A stretch of 64,000 nt of DNA from Mediterraneibacter massiliensis (GTDB taxonomy: Bacteria; Bacillota; Clostridia; Lachnospirales; Lachnospiraceae): positions 1,792,372-1,856,371 of the forward strand of contig NZ_LN913001.1 of NCBI RefSeq assembly GCF_001487105.1. Direction: 5' to 3'. Every line of letters starts with the position of its first letter. Position 1 is the stretch's first letter. This document shows, in pieces, positions 26,811 to 35,291 of this stretch. Below the pieces are notes generated by a model, which was given only the letters and a program-made list of their open reading frames with translations, was not told the origin of the DNA and made no database searches. The translations under genes and the position numbers were made by a program.

Positions 26811-27739
26811 AACGAACTCCCCCGCTCATCATAGATTCCCTGAATTTCCCCAGGTCTTCTCTCATTTTGCAATACAATATAACGTTCAAACCGCTTTCTT
26901 CGGATCAATTCTCCCAGAATAGGTTTATTTTGGGCTTCTTCCAGAGAAGCGCCATGCACGCTTGCGATCATTTTACAGCCGCACTGCATAGCATATTCAA
27001 CGGCATGTATCTCCTCCTGTGTGCCGATTTCATCTACAGCGATCACCTGGGGCGCCATGGAACGAATGAGCATGATCATTCCCTCTGCTTTCGGACAACA
27101 GTCCAGAATATCTGTTCTGCTCCCCAGATGATTCTGCGCCACTCCCAGATAACATCCTCCTAACTCTGAGCGCTCATCTACTACTCCCACAGTACAGCCT
27201 TTCACGTGTTCACTTCCATCCGAGATCTGCCGGACCAGATCCCGTATCAAAGTGGTCTTTCCACAGCGAGGCGGAGAAATGATCAGCGTATGGCATACCT
27301 GTCTGTTTTTTGTTATAAATGGAAGAATTCCTTTGGCACATCCCAGGATCTCATGTGACATCCTGATATTAATAGATGAAATATACTGTATATTTTTTAC
27401 TTTTCCCTGTTCTACGATCACTTTACCTGTCACGCCCGCCCGATGTCCTCCTTCTATTGTCAAAAATCCTTGTTTTAGTTCATTTTCATAGGCATACAGG
27501 GAATAATGGCTGATATACTCCATCGTCTCTCTGATTGCCTCCTTAGTAACAATATACTTCTGTTCACTTCTTATCGGGAGTGTTTTTTCCTCATTATCAT
27601 AAATCATGCGTAAAGGCTGTCCTATTCTAAGCCGTATCTCCTGCAGATATGTAAACTCCATCTTTTCCTCCTCCAGGATCTGTCGCACTGCTCTTGCTAA
27701 GACCTGAAGGATCTGCGCTTTCCTTTTCTCTGCTTCCAT
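26783..27739 (-). CDS. spoIIIAA: Stage III sporulation protein AA (secretion-type ATPase)
   Basis: A 318-residue cytoplasmic ATPase of the GspE/VirB11 class that powers the SpoIIIA-SpoIIQ channel from the mother cell. Walker A is PPRCGKTTLIRD, and Walker B-like segments are GVVDERSELGG and VIAVDEIGTQEE. GHRAGVTGK precedes the ATPase core. AGAGGTGGACAAG before the ATG at 27739 decides the start over a GTG three codons earlier. It is the first gene of the operon. Confidence 0.95.
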   Translation of the reverse strand: MEAEKRKAQILQVLARAVRQILEEEKMEFTYLQEIRLRIGQPLRMIYDNEEKTLPIRSEQKYIVTKEAIRETMEYISHYSLYAYENELKQGFLTIEGGHRAGVTGKVIVEQGKVKNIQYISSINIRMSHEILGCAKGILPFITKNRQVCHTLIISPPRCGKTTLIRDLVRQISDGSEHVKGCTVGVVDERSELGGCYLGVAQNHLGSRTDILDCCPKAEGMIMLIRSMAPQVIAVDEIGTQEEIHAVEYAMQCGCKMIASVHGASLEEAQNKPILGELIRRKRFERYIVLQNERRPGEIQGIYDERGSSLCKECWEVV

Positions 27740-27761
27740 CTTGTCCACCTCTTAAAACAAT

Positions 27762-27789
27762 ATATATTGAGCAAAGAAATAAAATATGA
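27762..27789 (-). promoter_or_regulatory. Possible sigma-E promoter of the spoIIIA operon
   Basis: Minus-strand TCATATT (27783-27789) matches the sigma-E -35. A CAATATAT stretch about 13-14 bp downstream partly resembles the -10 CATACAnT. It lies 23-50 bp upstream of spoIIIAA. spoIIIA is a sigma-E operon in B. subtilis; the match here is only moderate. Confidence 0.45.
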
Positions 27790-27790
27790 C

Positions 27791-27927
27791 TGAAAATATA
27801 AATTTAACTGACAAAATGATCGTGGAAAATATATGTGTTACATCACTCGTCAGGGCTTTGCCGAAATTCCTCGCTCACGTAACACATATATTTTCCACTT
27901 ACACTTTCTCAGCTTAAGTTTATATTT
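27791..27927. repeat. Palindromic element with 20-bp perfect arms
   Basis: GTGGAAAATATATGTGTTAC (27822-27841) is repeated exactly inverted at 27879-27898 around a 37-nt loop. Outer arms TGAAAATATAAATTTAACTGA (in two parts: 11 bp, then 10 bp with mismatches) also pair with the sequence ending near 27927. The element lies upstream of spoIIIAA and downstream of the LytTR gene. There is no coding evidence. Confidence 0.75.
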
Positions 27928-27957
27928 CAAAATTGAAAAAACGACAGAAGATACGCA

Positions 27958-28135
27958 AAGAAACACTGTGTCAGAACACAGGACAGGACCCGCTTTACCT
28001 CATCCGTTCGAGTGGTTCTAAGCACAGAACATCGACGTGTCCATTGGAACACGCAGATGTACTGCGCTAAGAACCAGGCGAACTGTATTCGGAACGCTCC
28101 TGTCAATGCCCTGTTTATCTGACACAGTGTTTCTT
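27958..28135. repeat. 178-bp near-complete hairpin
   Basis: Perfect 18-bp end arms AAGAAACACTGTGTCAGA (27958-27975) and TCTGACACAGTGTTTCTT (28118-28135) are followed inwards by more pairing. ACAGGA pairs with TCCTGT, GTTCG..TGGTTCT with AGAACCA..CGAAC, and a cap reads ACATC.ACGTGT / ACACG.AGATGT. Virtually the whole segment folds on itself. The rest of the gap (28136-28268) shows nothing. It could be a MITE, a dispersed palindrome or a structured RNA. Confidence 0.7.
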
Positions 28136-28268
28136 CGCTGTTTCTTCCAATTCAGAAGTTTCACCTTCTATCAGAAGACAGATTCGCAATTAAATTTCAG
28201 AAAAAAGACGACTTCACGCTGTTGTACATCTCCAATCGGAAGGGAATAGATACTTCTGCAGTGTTAGC

Positions 28269-29138
28269 TCAATTCCGCTTACGCTTCATTTCGCTATCGG
28301 CAGTCGCCGAATGAAAAGGAACAGATTCCGTACGGCCGAGCAGCGTCTTGATATTCTCCCGGATTGCCGTATACCGTTTTTCCGGCAGGGGGATTGTCAG
28401 ACCGCCTTGCAGTTCCAGCATAAAGCGGGAAATCTTCACAATACTGTTGCAATTGACAAGAAAGCTGCGATGCGCCCGATAAAAATTCGCAGGCAGCTTT
28501 TGTTCCAGCGTGCCGATGGGCTTGTTGCTGACGATCGTTTTGGTCATGCAGTGAATGACACTGCGGTTCTTCATCGCTTCCACACAGACGATTTCATCCG
28601 GGTTGATGAAATAGGTCTTCGCATCCTCTTCCAGCGTCAGCTTTTTACTGTCCATAAACTTTTTCGCTAAAAGTTGCTGCATATATCGATAAGTTTCACG
28701 GCTCATTTTAATGGGATAAACCTCTTCTCCAACCAACTCGCTGTATTCATTGGAAACGTGCAGATGCAGGATTTTCCATTCGCCGTCCGTAAGAAGATAT
28801 TGGAATGTAATCCGCTGATGTACTGCCAGAATACCGTCTGCCTTCTCGTCTGTTACGGCGTTGAACTGCCCGACGACTACAGCCAGATTTTCTGTCCTGT
28901 AAATCTCCTCCATCTCAACCTCGCTCAGATGGATAACGGGCATATAGATCGTATCAAACAATTTTCGGATTGCCGCCGCGCCGGACACATAGACATTGCC
29001 GGGACCGATCCACATGGCGCTATCCGCCAATGCGTTCAAAAACGGCTCCACATCTAAGTGATAATACTGCTCGAGCAGCGACTTTGTAAAAGCCGCCGCG
29101 TCAAATTCAGAGGATGCTGTCATTGCATTGTTCTCCAT
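28269..29138 (-). CDS. SnoaL/NTF2-like domain fused to a LytTR DNA-binding domain
   Basis: 289 residues. The N-terminal part (about 12-135) has the cone-fold pattern of SnoaL/NTF2-like proteins (LLEQYYHLDVEPFLNAL, MWIGPGNVYVSG, WKILHLHVSNEYSE). The C-terminal part (about 170-272) is a LytTR domain (PDEIVCVEAMKNRSVIHC, NFYRAHRSFLVNCNSIVKI). It has no receiver or membrane segment, so it is probably a one-component regulator sensing a small ligand. GAGAGGAGAACGAT precedes the ATG. It lies 111 bp downstream of the surface-protein gene on the same strand and may regulate it. The ligand is unknown. Confidence 0.8.
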   Translation of the reverse strand: MENNAMTASSEFDAAAFTKSLLEQYYHLDVEPFLNALADSAMWIGPGNVYVSGAAAIRKLFDTIYMPVIHLSEVEMEEIYRTENLAVVVGQFNAVTDEKADGILAVHQRITFQYLLTDGEWKILHLHVSNEYSELVGEEVYPIKMSRETYRYMQQLLAKKFMDSKKLTLEEDAKTYFINPDEIVCVEAMKNRSVIHCMTKTIVSNKPIGTLEQKLPANFYRAHRSFLVNCNSIVKISRFMLELQGGLTIPLPEKRYTAIRENIKTLLGRTESVPFHSATADSEMKRKRN

Positions 29139-29192
29139 ATCGTTCTCCTCTCTGCGCTTTTTACCTCATTAATATCCATTTGTATTTTTAAG

Positions 29193-29225
29193 ATCGGTAT
29201 CATTGGAATAAACAGCAATACCGAT
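29193..29225. other. Hairpin between surface-protein gene and LytTR gene
   Basis: ATCGGTAT (29193-29200) pairs with ATACCGAT (29218-29225) across a 17-nt loop. The T-run follows on the plus strand, not the minus, so it is a poor terminator for the minus-strand gene. It might be a regulator-binding or RNA-processing site. Confidence 0.4.
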
Positions 29226-29249
29226 TTTTCGTATGTTACAGACTTATTC

Positions 29250-32198
29250 CTATTCTTTTTCTTTCTTCATTTTACGCCTCATAAGCATAATGATAAACAA
29301 AACCCCTGCTGCCATAAGGCTAAACCACAGATAACTGTGTGAAACGTCGCCTGTCTGTGGGATATCGGTCTGCGGCTTTGTCGGCTCGCCGGTACTGCCC
29401 GTGGCCGGAATAGCCTTGACTACCTTGTCGCCGCACATGGAGCAAATCTTTTCACGGCTTCCGTCCTCGGTTGCCGTGGCTGGCTTCGTTACAACCCAGT
29501 CGCCATAGGTGTGCGCTGTTACTTCGGTTTTCTCGTTGCAGATGCTGCACTCCTGCCAATGTCCTGTTTCATCGGATTTCCATTCTCCATAATCATGGTT
29601 TTCTACGGTAAAACTGATTTCAAATGTCTTTGAAATGCCGGTATCTCCTGTGATTTGTACCTGGGCAGTATATGTTCCTGCGCCTAAGCCGGCATTTGTT
29701 TTTACTGTAAATGAAGCAGCGCCAGTTGGGACAAGTGTATCTTGCATTTCTGCTGTGTCTAAAGTAAATACGTCTGCATTTGCTCCTATTAAGGCTGCCT
29801 GGATATTTGTAACATCAACATTTCCTATATTCTCGATAGTGAAACAATTGGCAGAAACACCTTCATATCCTATATGTTTTTGGTCGAATGTAAAATTACC
29901 CGTCACTTCTAAATCATAGTTCTTTGGAATAACCGTAATAGTTGCTGTGGCAGATTTATCTTCAATCGTATCTGTAATGACTACTTTATAGGTTGTCGTC
30001 ACGGTTGGAGATACAGTTACTTCATTTCCTTGAAGCGTATTATCTTCTGCGTCATTTGCATACCATACATAAGTGTACTGACCGCTTCCGCCTTGAGCAT
30101 GAGCAGTAAGTGTTACAGTCTGTCCTTCGATAATCTCTGTTGCGCTTGGCGTAAGAGATACATTCAATGCGCCGTTGACTTTGAAGGACACATCTATGTT
30201 TGCTGTCGTACGCTCTGTTGTCTCAACTTTGATTGTTTCCTCATACGTTCCGTTCGTTAAACCAGCCGTTGGCGTAACGGTTAAAACAGCCGTTTCACTT
30301 GGCGCGAGCTCTGTGGGTGATAAAGAAACATCGTAGCTTTGACTTGTAGGGGACAGCAGGGTAACAGTACTGTTTCCTGTGTTGGTTATTGTGACTGTCT
30401 TTGAAAGACCGTCAGTGCTGTATCCCTCATTTTTTGTATCAAATTTCAAAGAACTTTCATTCGCGGAAATTGTATACGTCGGTGCAATTAGGTCAACTTC
30501 TGTCCAATCGCTTGCGTTCAGCGTTGGTGTCTTTTTGAACCGAACATAACACTTGCCGAAGGTGACTGCTTCTGTGCTTCCATCACTACATGAATAATAT
30601 GGGTCACGTGGAACAATCATTGCATATTCCATCGCCGTTGTGGTGCCGTTGATTTTTTTGCCGATACCGCCTGTTACCTTTGGCGGCTGTTGAGAGCCTT
30701 TTGGTTCTCCGGTCGGCAGTGTAATATTGACGTTTCCGTTTGGCGTTCCCGCAAGTGTAACAACAATACCGTTATCTGTTTCTTCTTCGGTTGCAGTCAA
30801 GCCATTCAAGCCTTCAATTTTGTCGGCGTAACCCTTGAGAATGTAAAATCCGAGTTGGTTGAAGTCGTGTCCTTCTAGGGTAATGGGTTCTATCGGCGTA
30901 CCAGAAGGGATTATTTGAATGCCGTTGTCTGAGGTGATTTCTACTGATTCATTAAAGGCAACTTCAATAATTACACCATATTGCGCCTTTGCCGCATACG
31001 TAATTCTCTGTTCTTCATCCGTCCGTTCCAGCCATACCTCGCAGTTTTCAAAACTATCTAACTGCATCTCGGCTGCGGTAACTTCTTTTTCATTTGTGAT
31101 TCGTTTTGCATAGGCGCCCTCACTGTTCTGCGCGACTAAACAAGTACCTTCCGGAACGTTTCTTACGGCAATCGCACTCTTATCATCCGTATGGAGGGCA
31201 TAACCAAGATCATAGCCCAGATCATCTGCACTGTATCGTAAGGTAAATGCCCCATCGCCGGCGGTATCCGCAAGTGTCAATGCCCCGTCAGATGTTGCTG
31301 CTGGCGCGGCAGACGCGAAGAGGACCGATGACAGATTGAACTCAAAAGCGGGTACCACTGCAGCCGTATTTCTGGCTTCCAGTGACCAAGGAACCCAACC
31401 ATAAGTCGAACCCATACTTTTCACGGTCATCGCATTCGTTGGATCAGCAGCCGTGGTGTCCGGCGCACGCAGCCAAAACTCCGCACCGACGCTTTCGCAA
31501 TACTTGGAATCAATACGAAGACCGCCGGTTAGATCCTCCGCTCTGTTTCCGCCTACGGTGATAGAGGTGTCGCTCCCCTCTCCATGAAATATTTCATCAC
31601 TATAAGCAAGGTACAGCTTATCCTGTGTGAAATATTTATCGTGCGTAAATAGATGACTCCAACCTCTATTATTCATATAATCGTAACATGTCATATCATT
31701 GGTATAAATGGTTGTGTCATTCATCAGGCTTCGTTCCGTATCTGAAAAGCAGGAAGTTTCCAACTCTTTTAAGGTCGTATTCCTTAATGGGCTTCCGCCA
31801 TAATGGTTCAAGCCGACGTCCCCTGGGCTGTCCACATTTGTTAAACCTGTATACGTACAGCCCCAATCCCTGCTATAGGCTTGCATACCATTTGATATGT
31901 ATATTGGGTTAAACTCAACGCCTGTTGCTAACGAACTTGCCGCGAACAGCGTCATGCTGTCCGTGCTTTGGCTTCCCGCAATCCACCACTGCTGCTTGTC
32001 TTTTCCAAAATACACTTTTGCCGGATCTATGTCTCCGTCATTATCATCTGTGTCAAAGCTTTTTAATTCATCAACGGTCGCAAACTGTTCTTTTGGCGGA
32101 AGTGCGCCTGCTTTTGTTTCTTTTGCATCAACAGGATAACCGATAGATGAAATACCTAACAGTACTGTTAATGCAACTGCTGAGAGTTTTTTAAGCAT
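29250..32198 (-). CDS. Large LPXTG-like cell-wall-anchored surface protein
   Basis: 982 residues. A signal peptide (about 1-25) is followed by a DUF6273-like region (about 50-290: WWIAGSQSTDS, EFWLRAPDTT). Next come beta-sandwich modules: two domains about intermediate repeats of the ASPM/CARDB type (about 615-720 and 810-915) and a PKD/Ig-like domain between (SATEIIEGQTVTLTAHAQGGSG). Two Cys-pair segments (CSICNEKTEVTAHTYGDW, CSMCGDKVVK) lead to the sorting signal IPQTG (946-950), a hydrophobic helix and a basic tail. A sortase would anchor it to peptidoglycan. GAAAGGACGATTTAAC precedes the ATG. The ligand or function is unknown; adhesion is a guess. Confidence 0.85.
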   Translation of the reverse strand: MLKKLSAVALTVLLGISSIGYPVDAKETKAGALPPKEQFATVDELKSFDTDDNDGDIDPAKVYFGKDKQQWWIAGSQSTDSMTLFAASSLATGVEFNPIYISNGMQAYSRDWGCTYTGLTNVDSPGDVGLNHYGGSPLRNTTLKELETSCFSDTERSLMNDTTIYTNDMTCYDYMNNRGWSHLFTHDKYFTQDKLYLAYSDEIFHGEGSDTSITVGGNRAEDLTGGLRIDSKYCESVGAEFWLRAPDTTAADPTNAMTVKSMGSTYGWVPWSLEARNTAAVVPAFEFNLSSVLFASAAPAATSDGALTLADTAGDGAFTLRYSADDLGYDLGYALHTDDKSAIAVRNVPEGTCLVAQNSEGAYAKRITNEKEVTAAEMQLDSFENCEVWLERTDEEQRITYAAKAQYGVIIEVAFNESVEITSDNGIQIIPSGTPIEPITLEGHDFNQLGFYILKGYADKIEGLNGLTATEEETDNGIVVTLAGTPNGNVNITLPTGEPKGSQQPPKVTGGIGKKINGTTTAMEYAMIVPRDPYYSCSDGSTEAVTFGKCYVRFKKTPTLNASDWTEVDLIAPTYTISANESSLKFDTKNEGYSTDGLSKTVTITNTGNSTVTLLSPTSQSYDVSLSPTELAPSETAVLTVTPTAGLTNGTYEETIKVETTERTTANIDVSFKVNGALNVSLTPSATEIIEGQTVTLTAHAQGGSGQYTYVWYANDAEDNTLQGNEVTVSPTVTTTYKVVITDTIEDKSATATITVIPKNYDLEVTGNFTFDQKHIGYEGVSANCFTIENIGNVDVTNIQAALIGANADVFTLDTAEMQDTLVPTGAASFTVKTNAGLGAGTYTAQVQITGDTGISKTFEISFTVENHDYGEWKSDETGHWQECSICNEKTEVTAHTYGDWVVTKPATATEDGSREKICSMCGDKVVKAIPATGSTGEPTKPQTDIPQTGDVSHSYLWFSLMAAGVLFIIMLMRRKMKKEKE

Positions 32199-32255
32199 GT
32201 TAAATCGTCCTTTCTAAAATTTCATTTTTACTTTTTACATGAACTTCGCAATATA

Positions 32256-32304
32256 AAAAGGCGCATCCCGCCCGTGGTAATTCCACTGGTGAAATACGCC
32301 TTTT
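32256..32304. promoter_or_regulatory. Hairpin upstream of the surface-protein gene, in a 559-bp gap
   Basis: AAAAGGCG (32256-32263) pairs with CGCCTTTT (32297-32304), with GTGG-TAATT-CCAC inside. Read on the minus strand it is followed by TATATT, 58 bp before the surface-protein ATG. It could act as a leader terminator or an upstream boundary. The rest of the divergent gap (32199-32757) holds only the plus-strand promoter at 32668-32696 and no convincing gene. Confidence 0.45.
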
Positions 32305-32667
32305 GAATTTATGTAATTTGCCGCTTGACAAGAAAAAAGGGCAGACTTATCCTGCCTGCCTCTACAAGGCTAATTTCCTGCGTCATTTTTGTCAACCCCT
32401 TTCTCTCTTTCTTTTCTGGATATTTACTACAGCCGATTTTTCCTTATTCAAAGCGCCGCACTGTATTTCTATCCCTATCGTTTCGTCTTTATCGTTCAGT
32501 ATATCTATTTGAATTTTTAATATCAAGCGAAATAGGCCGATAACCTGCGTCAAAGGACGAATAATGGCATGAGAATAAAATATCTTGCTTTGATTGTAAG
32601 ATTTATGGAAATACATATAAACGTGTATCTGTTAATCCCTGTTCCTCTCTTCCTCCTCAAATTTTTC

Positions 32668-32696
32668 TTGTAAACGTTCTTTCATATGGATATAAT
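32668..32696 (+). promoter_or_regulatory. Promoter of the response-regulator operon
   Basis: TTGTAA, 17 bp, TATAAT on the plus strand. It overlaps the first ATG of the open frame (32686), so translation must begin further down, at 32758. Confidence 0.75.
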
Positions 32697-32757
32697 ATCT
32701 CTAGAAATCACACAGAGACACGATTATTTTTCATACTATAGACTGGAGGCCGTGAAT

Positions 32758-33423
32758 TTGAAAACGATTTTGATTGTAGACGATGATGTATCCATCGGAG
32801 ATATGCTGGAGGAACTCCTTATACGCGAGGGATATGCTGCTGCCCGTGCCTATTCCGGGACAGAAGTCCTTTTATATCTGAAAGACCACACGCCCGATCT
32901 GATCCTGCTGGATCTGATGCTGCCGGGATTAAACGGAGAGGAACTGCTTCCTTATATCAAAAATCTGCCTGTCATTGTTGTCAGCGCCAAAACCGATGTG
33001 TGCGGTAAAGTCGCATTGCTCAGGAGCGGCGCCGTGGACTATATGACCAAACCTTTTGACACAGCAGAGTTACTTGCACGCATGGAAGTCCATTTACGGA
33101 ATCGGACAGTATCTGCGCCTTCTCTTTTGTGCTTTGAGCCTATACAGATGGATCTGTCTTCCCGCCGTGTCACTGTAAACGGCATTTCTGTAAAACTGAC
33201 AAAAACAGAATATGCGATTCTCAAGCTTTTGTTAAAAAATCCGTCCCAGGTCATCACAAAATCTGTCATGCTGGATGAGATAAGCGCCGATACTCCTGAC
33301 TGCGTAGAAAGTTCTCTAAAAGTGCATATCAGTAACCTGCGCCGAAAATTAAAGGAAGCAGACGGCAAAGATCATATTGAATCTGTATGGGGAATCGGAT
33401 TTAAGATAAGAGAAAATCCTTAA
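32758..33423 (+). CDS. OmpR-family response regulator
   Basis: 221 residues. The receiver domain has acidic residues Asp8-Asp10 (LIVDDDV) and phosphoacceptor Asp52 (LLDLMLPG), with Lys in MTKPFD. The C-terminal winged helix has LTKTEYAILKLLLKNPSQV and SSLKVHISNLRRKLK. I start at TTG 32758 because GGAGG lies eight bases upstream; GTG at 32752 is too close to it, and the ATG at 32686 lies within the promoter. The cognate kinase is encoded three genes downstream. This regulator probably controls the ABC genes through the repeats at 33427-33459. Confidence 0.9.
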   Translation: MKTILIVDDDVSIGDMLEELLIREGYAAARAYSGTEVLLYLKDHTPDLILLDLMLPGLNGEELLPYIKNLPVIVVSAKTDVCGKVALLRSGAVDYMTKPFDTAELLARMEVHLRNRTVSAPSLLCFEPIQMDLSSRRVTVNGISVKLTKTEYAILKLLLKNPSQVITKSVMLDEISADTPDCVESSLKVHISNLRRKLKEADGKDHIESVWGIGFKIRENP

Positions 33424-33426
33424 CCA

Positions 33427-33459
33427 TTTCTTTACGTTTTCCTTTACTGGTTTCTTAAC
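33427..33459 (+). promoter_or_regulatory. Three 12-bp-spaced repeats, likely response-regulator site
   Basis: TTTAC, TTTAC and TTAAC, each within a TTTC-containing half-site, begin at 33431, 33443 and 33455. The exact 12-bp phasing upstream of the ABC gene and the position 50-80 bp before its ATG fit OmpR-family activator binding. A candidate -10 (TAAAAT or TATACA) follows. Confidence 0.5.
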
Positions 33460-33507
33460 TCGTATACAGTAAAATACTCCTATCAACAACAAGGAGGATT
33501 CACATTT

Positions 33508-34422
33508 ATGGAGTATATTCTGACAACAGATTCCCTTTCCAAACACTATGGGAATTTTAAAGCATTGGATAGGCTTTCTATGCATATTCCAAAAGGCGCG
33601 ATCTATGGTTTCGTCGGCAAAAACGGCGCCGGAAAAACCACGCTTATCCGTCTGATCTGCGGACTGCAAAAACCAACCCAAGGGTCCTATACATTGTATG
33701 GGACTAAACACACAAAAAAGGAGATACGGCAATGCCGCCGCAGGATAGGCGCTGTCGTCGAGACCCCTTCTATTTATCTGGATATGACGGCCGAAGAAAA
33801 TCTGCGGGAACAATACCGGATCTTAGGTCTGCCTTCTTTTGATGATATCCCGGAACTGCTCTGCCTTGTAGGACTATCAGATACAGGAAAAAAGAAGGCC
33901 AGAAATTTTTCTCTTGGTATGCGGCAGCGGCTTGGTATTGCCGTCGCACTTGCAGGCAGCCCGGATTTTCTTGTTCTGGATGAACCGATCAATGGATTGG
34001 ATCCGCAAGGGATCATTGAAATGCGGGAACTGATACTCAAACTGAACCGGGAAAAACAGATCACGGTCTTGATATCCAGTCATATTCTGGATGAATTGTC
34101 CCGTCTTGCCACTTGTTACGGTTTCATAGACAATGGCCGTATGATAAAAGAGATCGGGGCAAAAGAGCTGGAAGCCGCATGCCGCAAGTGTATCCGTATA
34201 CAGGTTTCTGATATGAAAGCGCTCGCTCTGACATTGGACACGATGGGGATCGATTATCATATTTTGTCAGACACTCTGGCAGATATTTTTTCAAAAGTCA
34301 ATATTTCTCAACTTGCTCTTTCCCTTCTTGAACGGGACTGCGATATCCTCTCTGTCACCGAACGGGAAGAAACACTGGAAAGCTATTATGTTAATCTGAT
34401 CGGAGGTGTCCACAATGTATAA
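33508..34422 (+). CDS. ABC transporter ATP-binding protein (peptide/antibiotic export or immunity type)
   Basis: 304 residues. Walker A is GKNGAGKTTL (about 38-47), the signature FSLGMRQRLGIA and Walker B FLVLDEPINGLDP follow, and the switch His is in SSHILDE. The C-terminal extension resembles lantibiotic-immunity LanF and bacitracin BcrA proteins. AGGAGGATTCACATTT precedes the ATG. It overlaps the permease gene and is flanked by a two-component pair, an arrangement typical of antimicrobial-peptide sensing and detoxification modules. Confidence 0.88.
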   Translation: MEYILTTDSLSKHYGNFKALDRLSMHIPKGAIYGFVGKNGAGKTTLIRLICGLQKPTQGSYTLYGTKHTKKEIRQCRRRIGAVVETPSIYLDMTAEENLREQYRILGLPSFDDIPELLCLVGLSDTGKKKARNFSLGMRQRLGIAVALAGSPDFLVLDEPINGLDPQGIIEMRELILKLNREKQITVLISSHILDELSRLATCYGFIDNGRMIKEIGAKELEAACRKCIRIQVSDMKALALTLDTMGIDYHILSDTLADIFSKVNISQLALSLLERDCDILSVTEREETLESYYVNLIGGVHNV

Positions 34423-35248
34423 GCTGCTTGCTGCCAATTTTTCCCGTTTAAAAAAAGATAAAACCTTCTGGATCTGTAACATCTTTATGATCGTTCTTTC
34501 TGTTTTTCTGGAGATCACCTATTACAGAAATATGATCCTGCATGATTTTACTATCACTTTGGAAACACTATTTTTCACCTATTGTACCTTTATCGGCATC
34601 CTGCTGTCCGCTTTTGTCAGCCTTTTTATCGGGACGGAATACAGCGACGGCACGATCCGGAATAAAATTGTAGTCGGTCATTCAAGATCTGCTATTTATC
34701 TGGCAAATCTGCTTACCTGCTGTTTTGCCGGATTAATCATGTGTCTTTGTTTTATCCTGCCTACACTGGCGATCGGAATTCCGCTTTTTGGCTTTTTCTC
34801 TGCAGACTTACGCTTTATCCTGCTCATTTTCATTTTGAGTATAGTCATGACATTTGCTTTCGTCTCCCTTTTCACTCTGGTCTCCATGCTGAAGCAAAGC
34901 CGGGCCATAGCATCTGTCATCAATATACTGGGTGTCTTTCTTCTTTTATTCCTTGCAGCGTATATCAATGCGCGTCTGCAGGAGCCTGAAACTTATGACG
35001 CCTATATGTATGCCACAGAATCCGGGGTGATCGAAGAAGAAGGCGAAGAAGAAAATCCTAGTTACCTCTCCGGAAGAAAACGAAGTGTATATCAATTTTG
35101 CTTTGATGCGCTTCCCACCGGGCAGTCCATCCAGTTCACACAGATGCTCCCTGACGATCCCTTAGTATCCGGACTTTCTTCAGCCGCCGTCTGCGTACTC
35201 GCCTCCGGAGCCGGAATGGTGGCATTTCGCAAAAAAGATATCAAATAA
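34415..35248 (+). CDS. ABC-2 type permease
   Basis: A 277-residue integral membrane protein with about six helices: one near 18-38, a cluster at 50-70 and 95-120, pairs at 125-185 and a last one near the C-terminus. An acidic loop (IEEEGEEEN) sits outside the last pair. The true start is the ATG at 34415 with GGAGGTGTCCACA upstream, overlapping the ATPase stop by 8 bp. It is the partner of the preceding ATPase; the substrate is not deducible. Confidence 0.85.
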   Translation: MYKLLAANFSRLKKDKTFWICNIFMIVLSVFLEITYYRNMILHDFTITLETLFFTYCTFIGILLSAFVSLFIGTEYSDGTIRNKIVVGHSRSAIYLANLLTCCFAGLIMCLCFILPTLAIGIPLFGFFSADLRFILLIFILSIVMTFAFVSLFTLVSMLKQSRAIASVINILGVFLLLFLAAYINARLQEPETYDAYMYATESGVIEEEGEEENPSYLSGRKRSVYQFCFDALPTGQSIQFTQMLPDDPLVSGLSSAAVCVLASGAGMVAFRKKDIK

Positions 35249-35291
35249 TACGGCAGCCGTCGTAAAATTATGGAAAGGACCTTCCACATAT

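Noticed and set aside
27833..28249. Short plus-strand frames in the palindromic region
   Set aside because: They run through the arms and loops of the two inverted repeats and show no ribosome site or protein-like composition.
32392..32616. 74-codon minus-strand frame in the surface-protein/regulator gap
   Set aside because: No ribosome-binding site before its ATG, no recognisable domain, and it lies upstream of an unrelated promoter; at most a relic.
32686..32757. ATG at 32686 as start of the response regulator
   Set aside because: It lies within the promoter spacer and -10, has no ribosome site, and gives an N-terminal extension foreign to the family; TTG at 32758 has GGAGG at eight bases.
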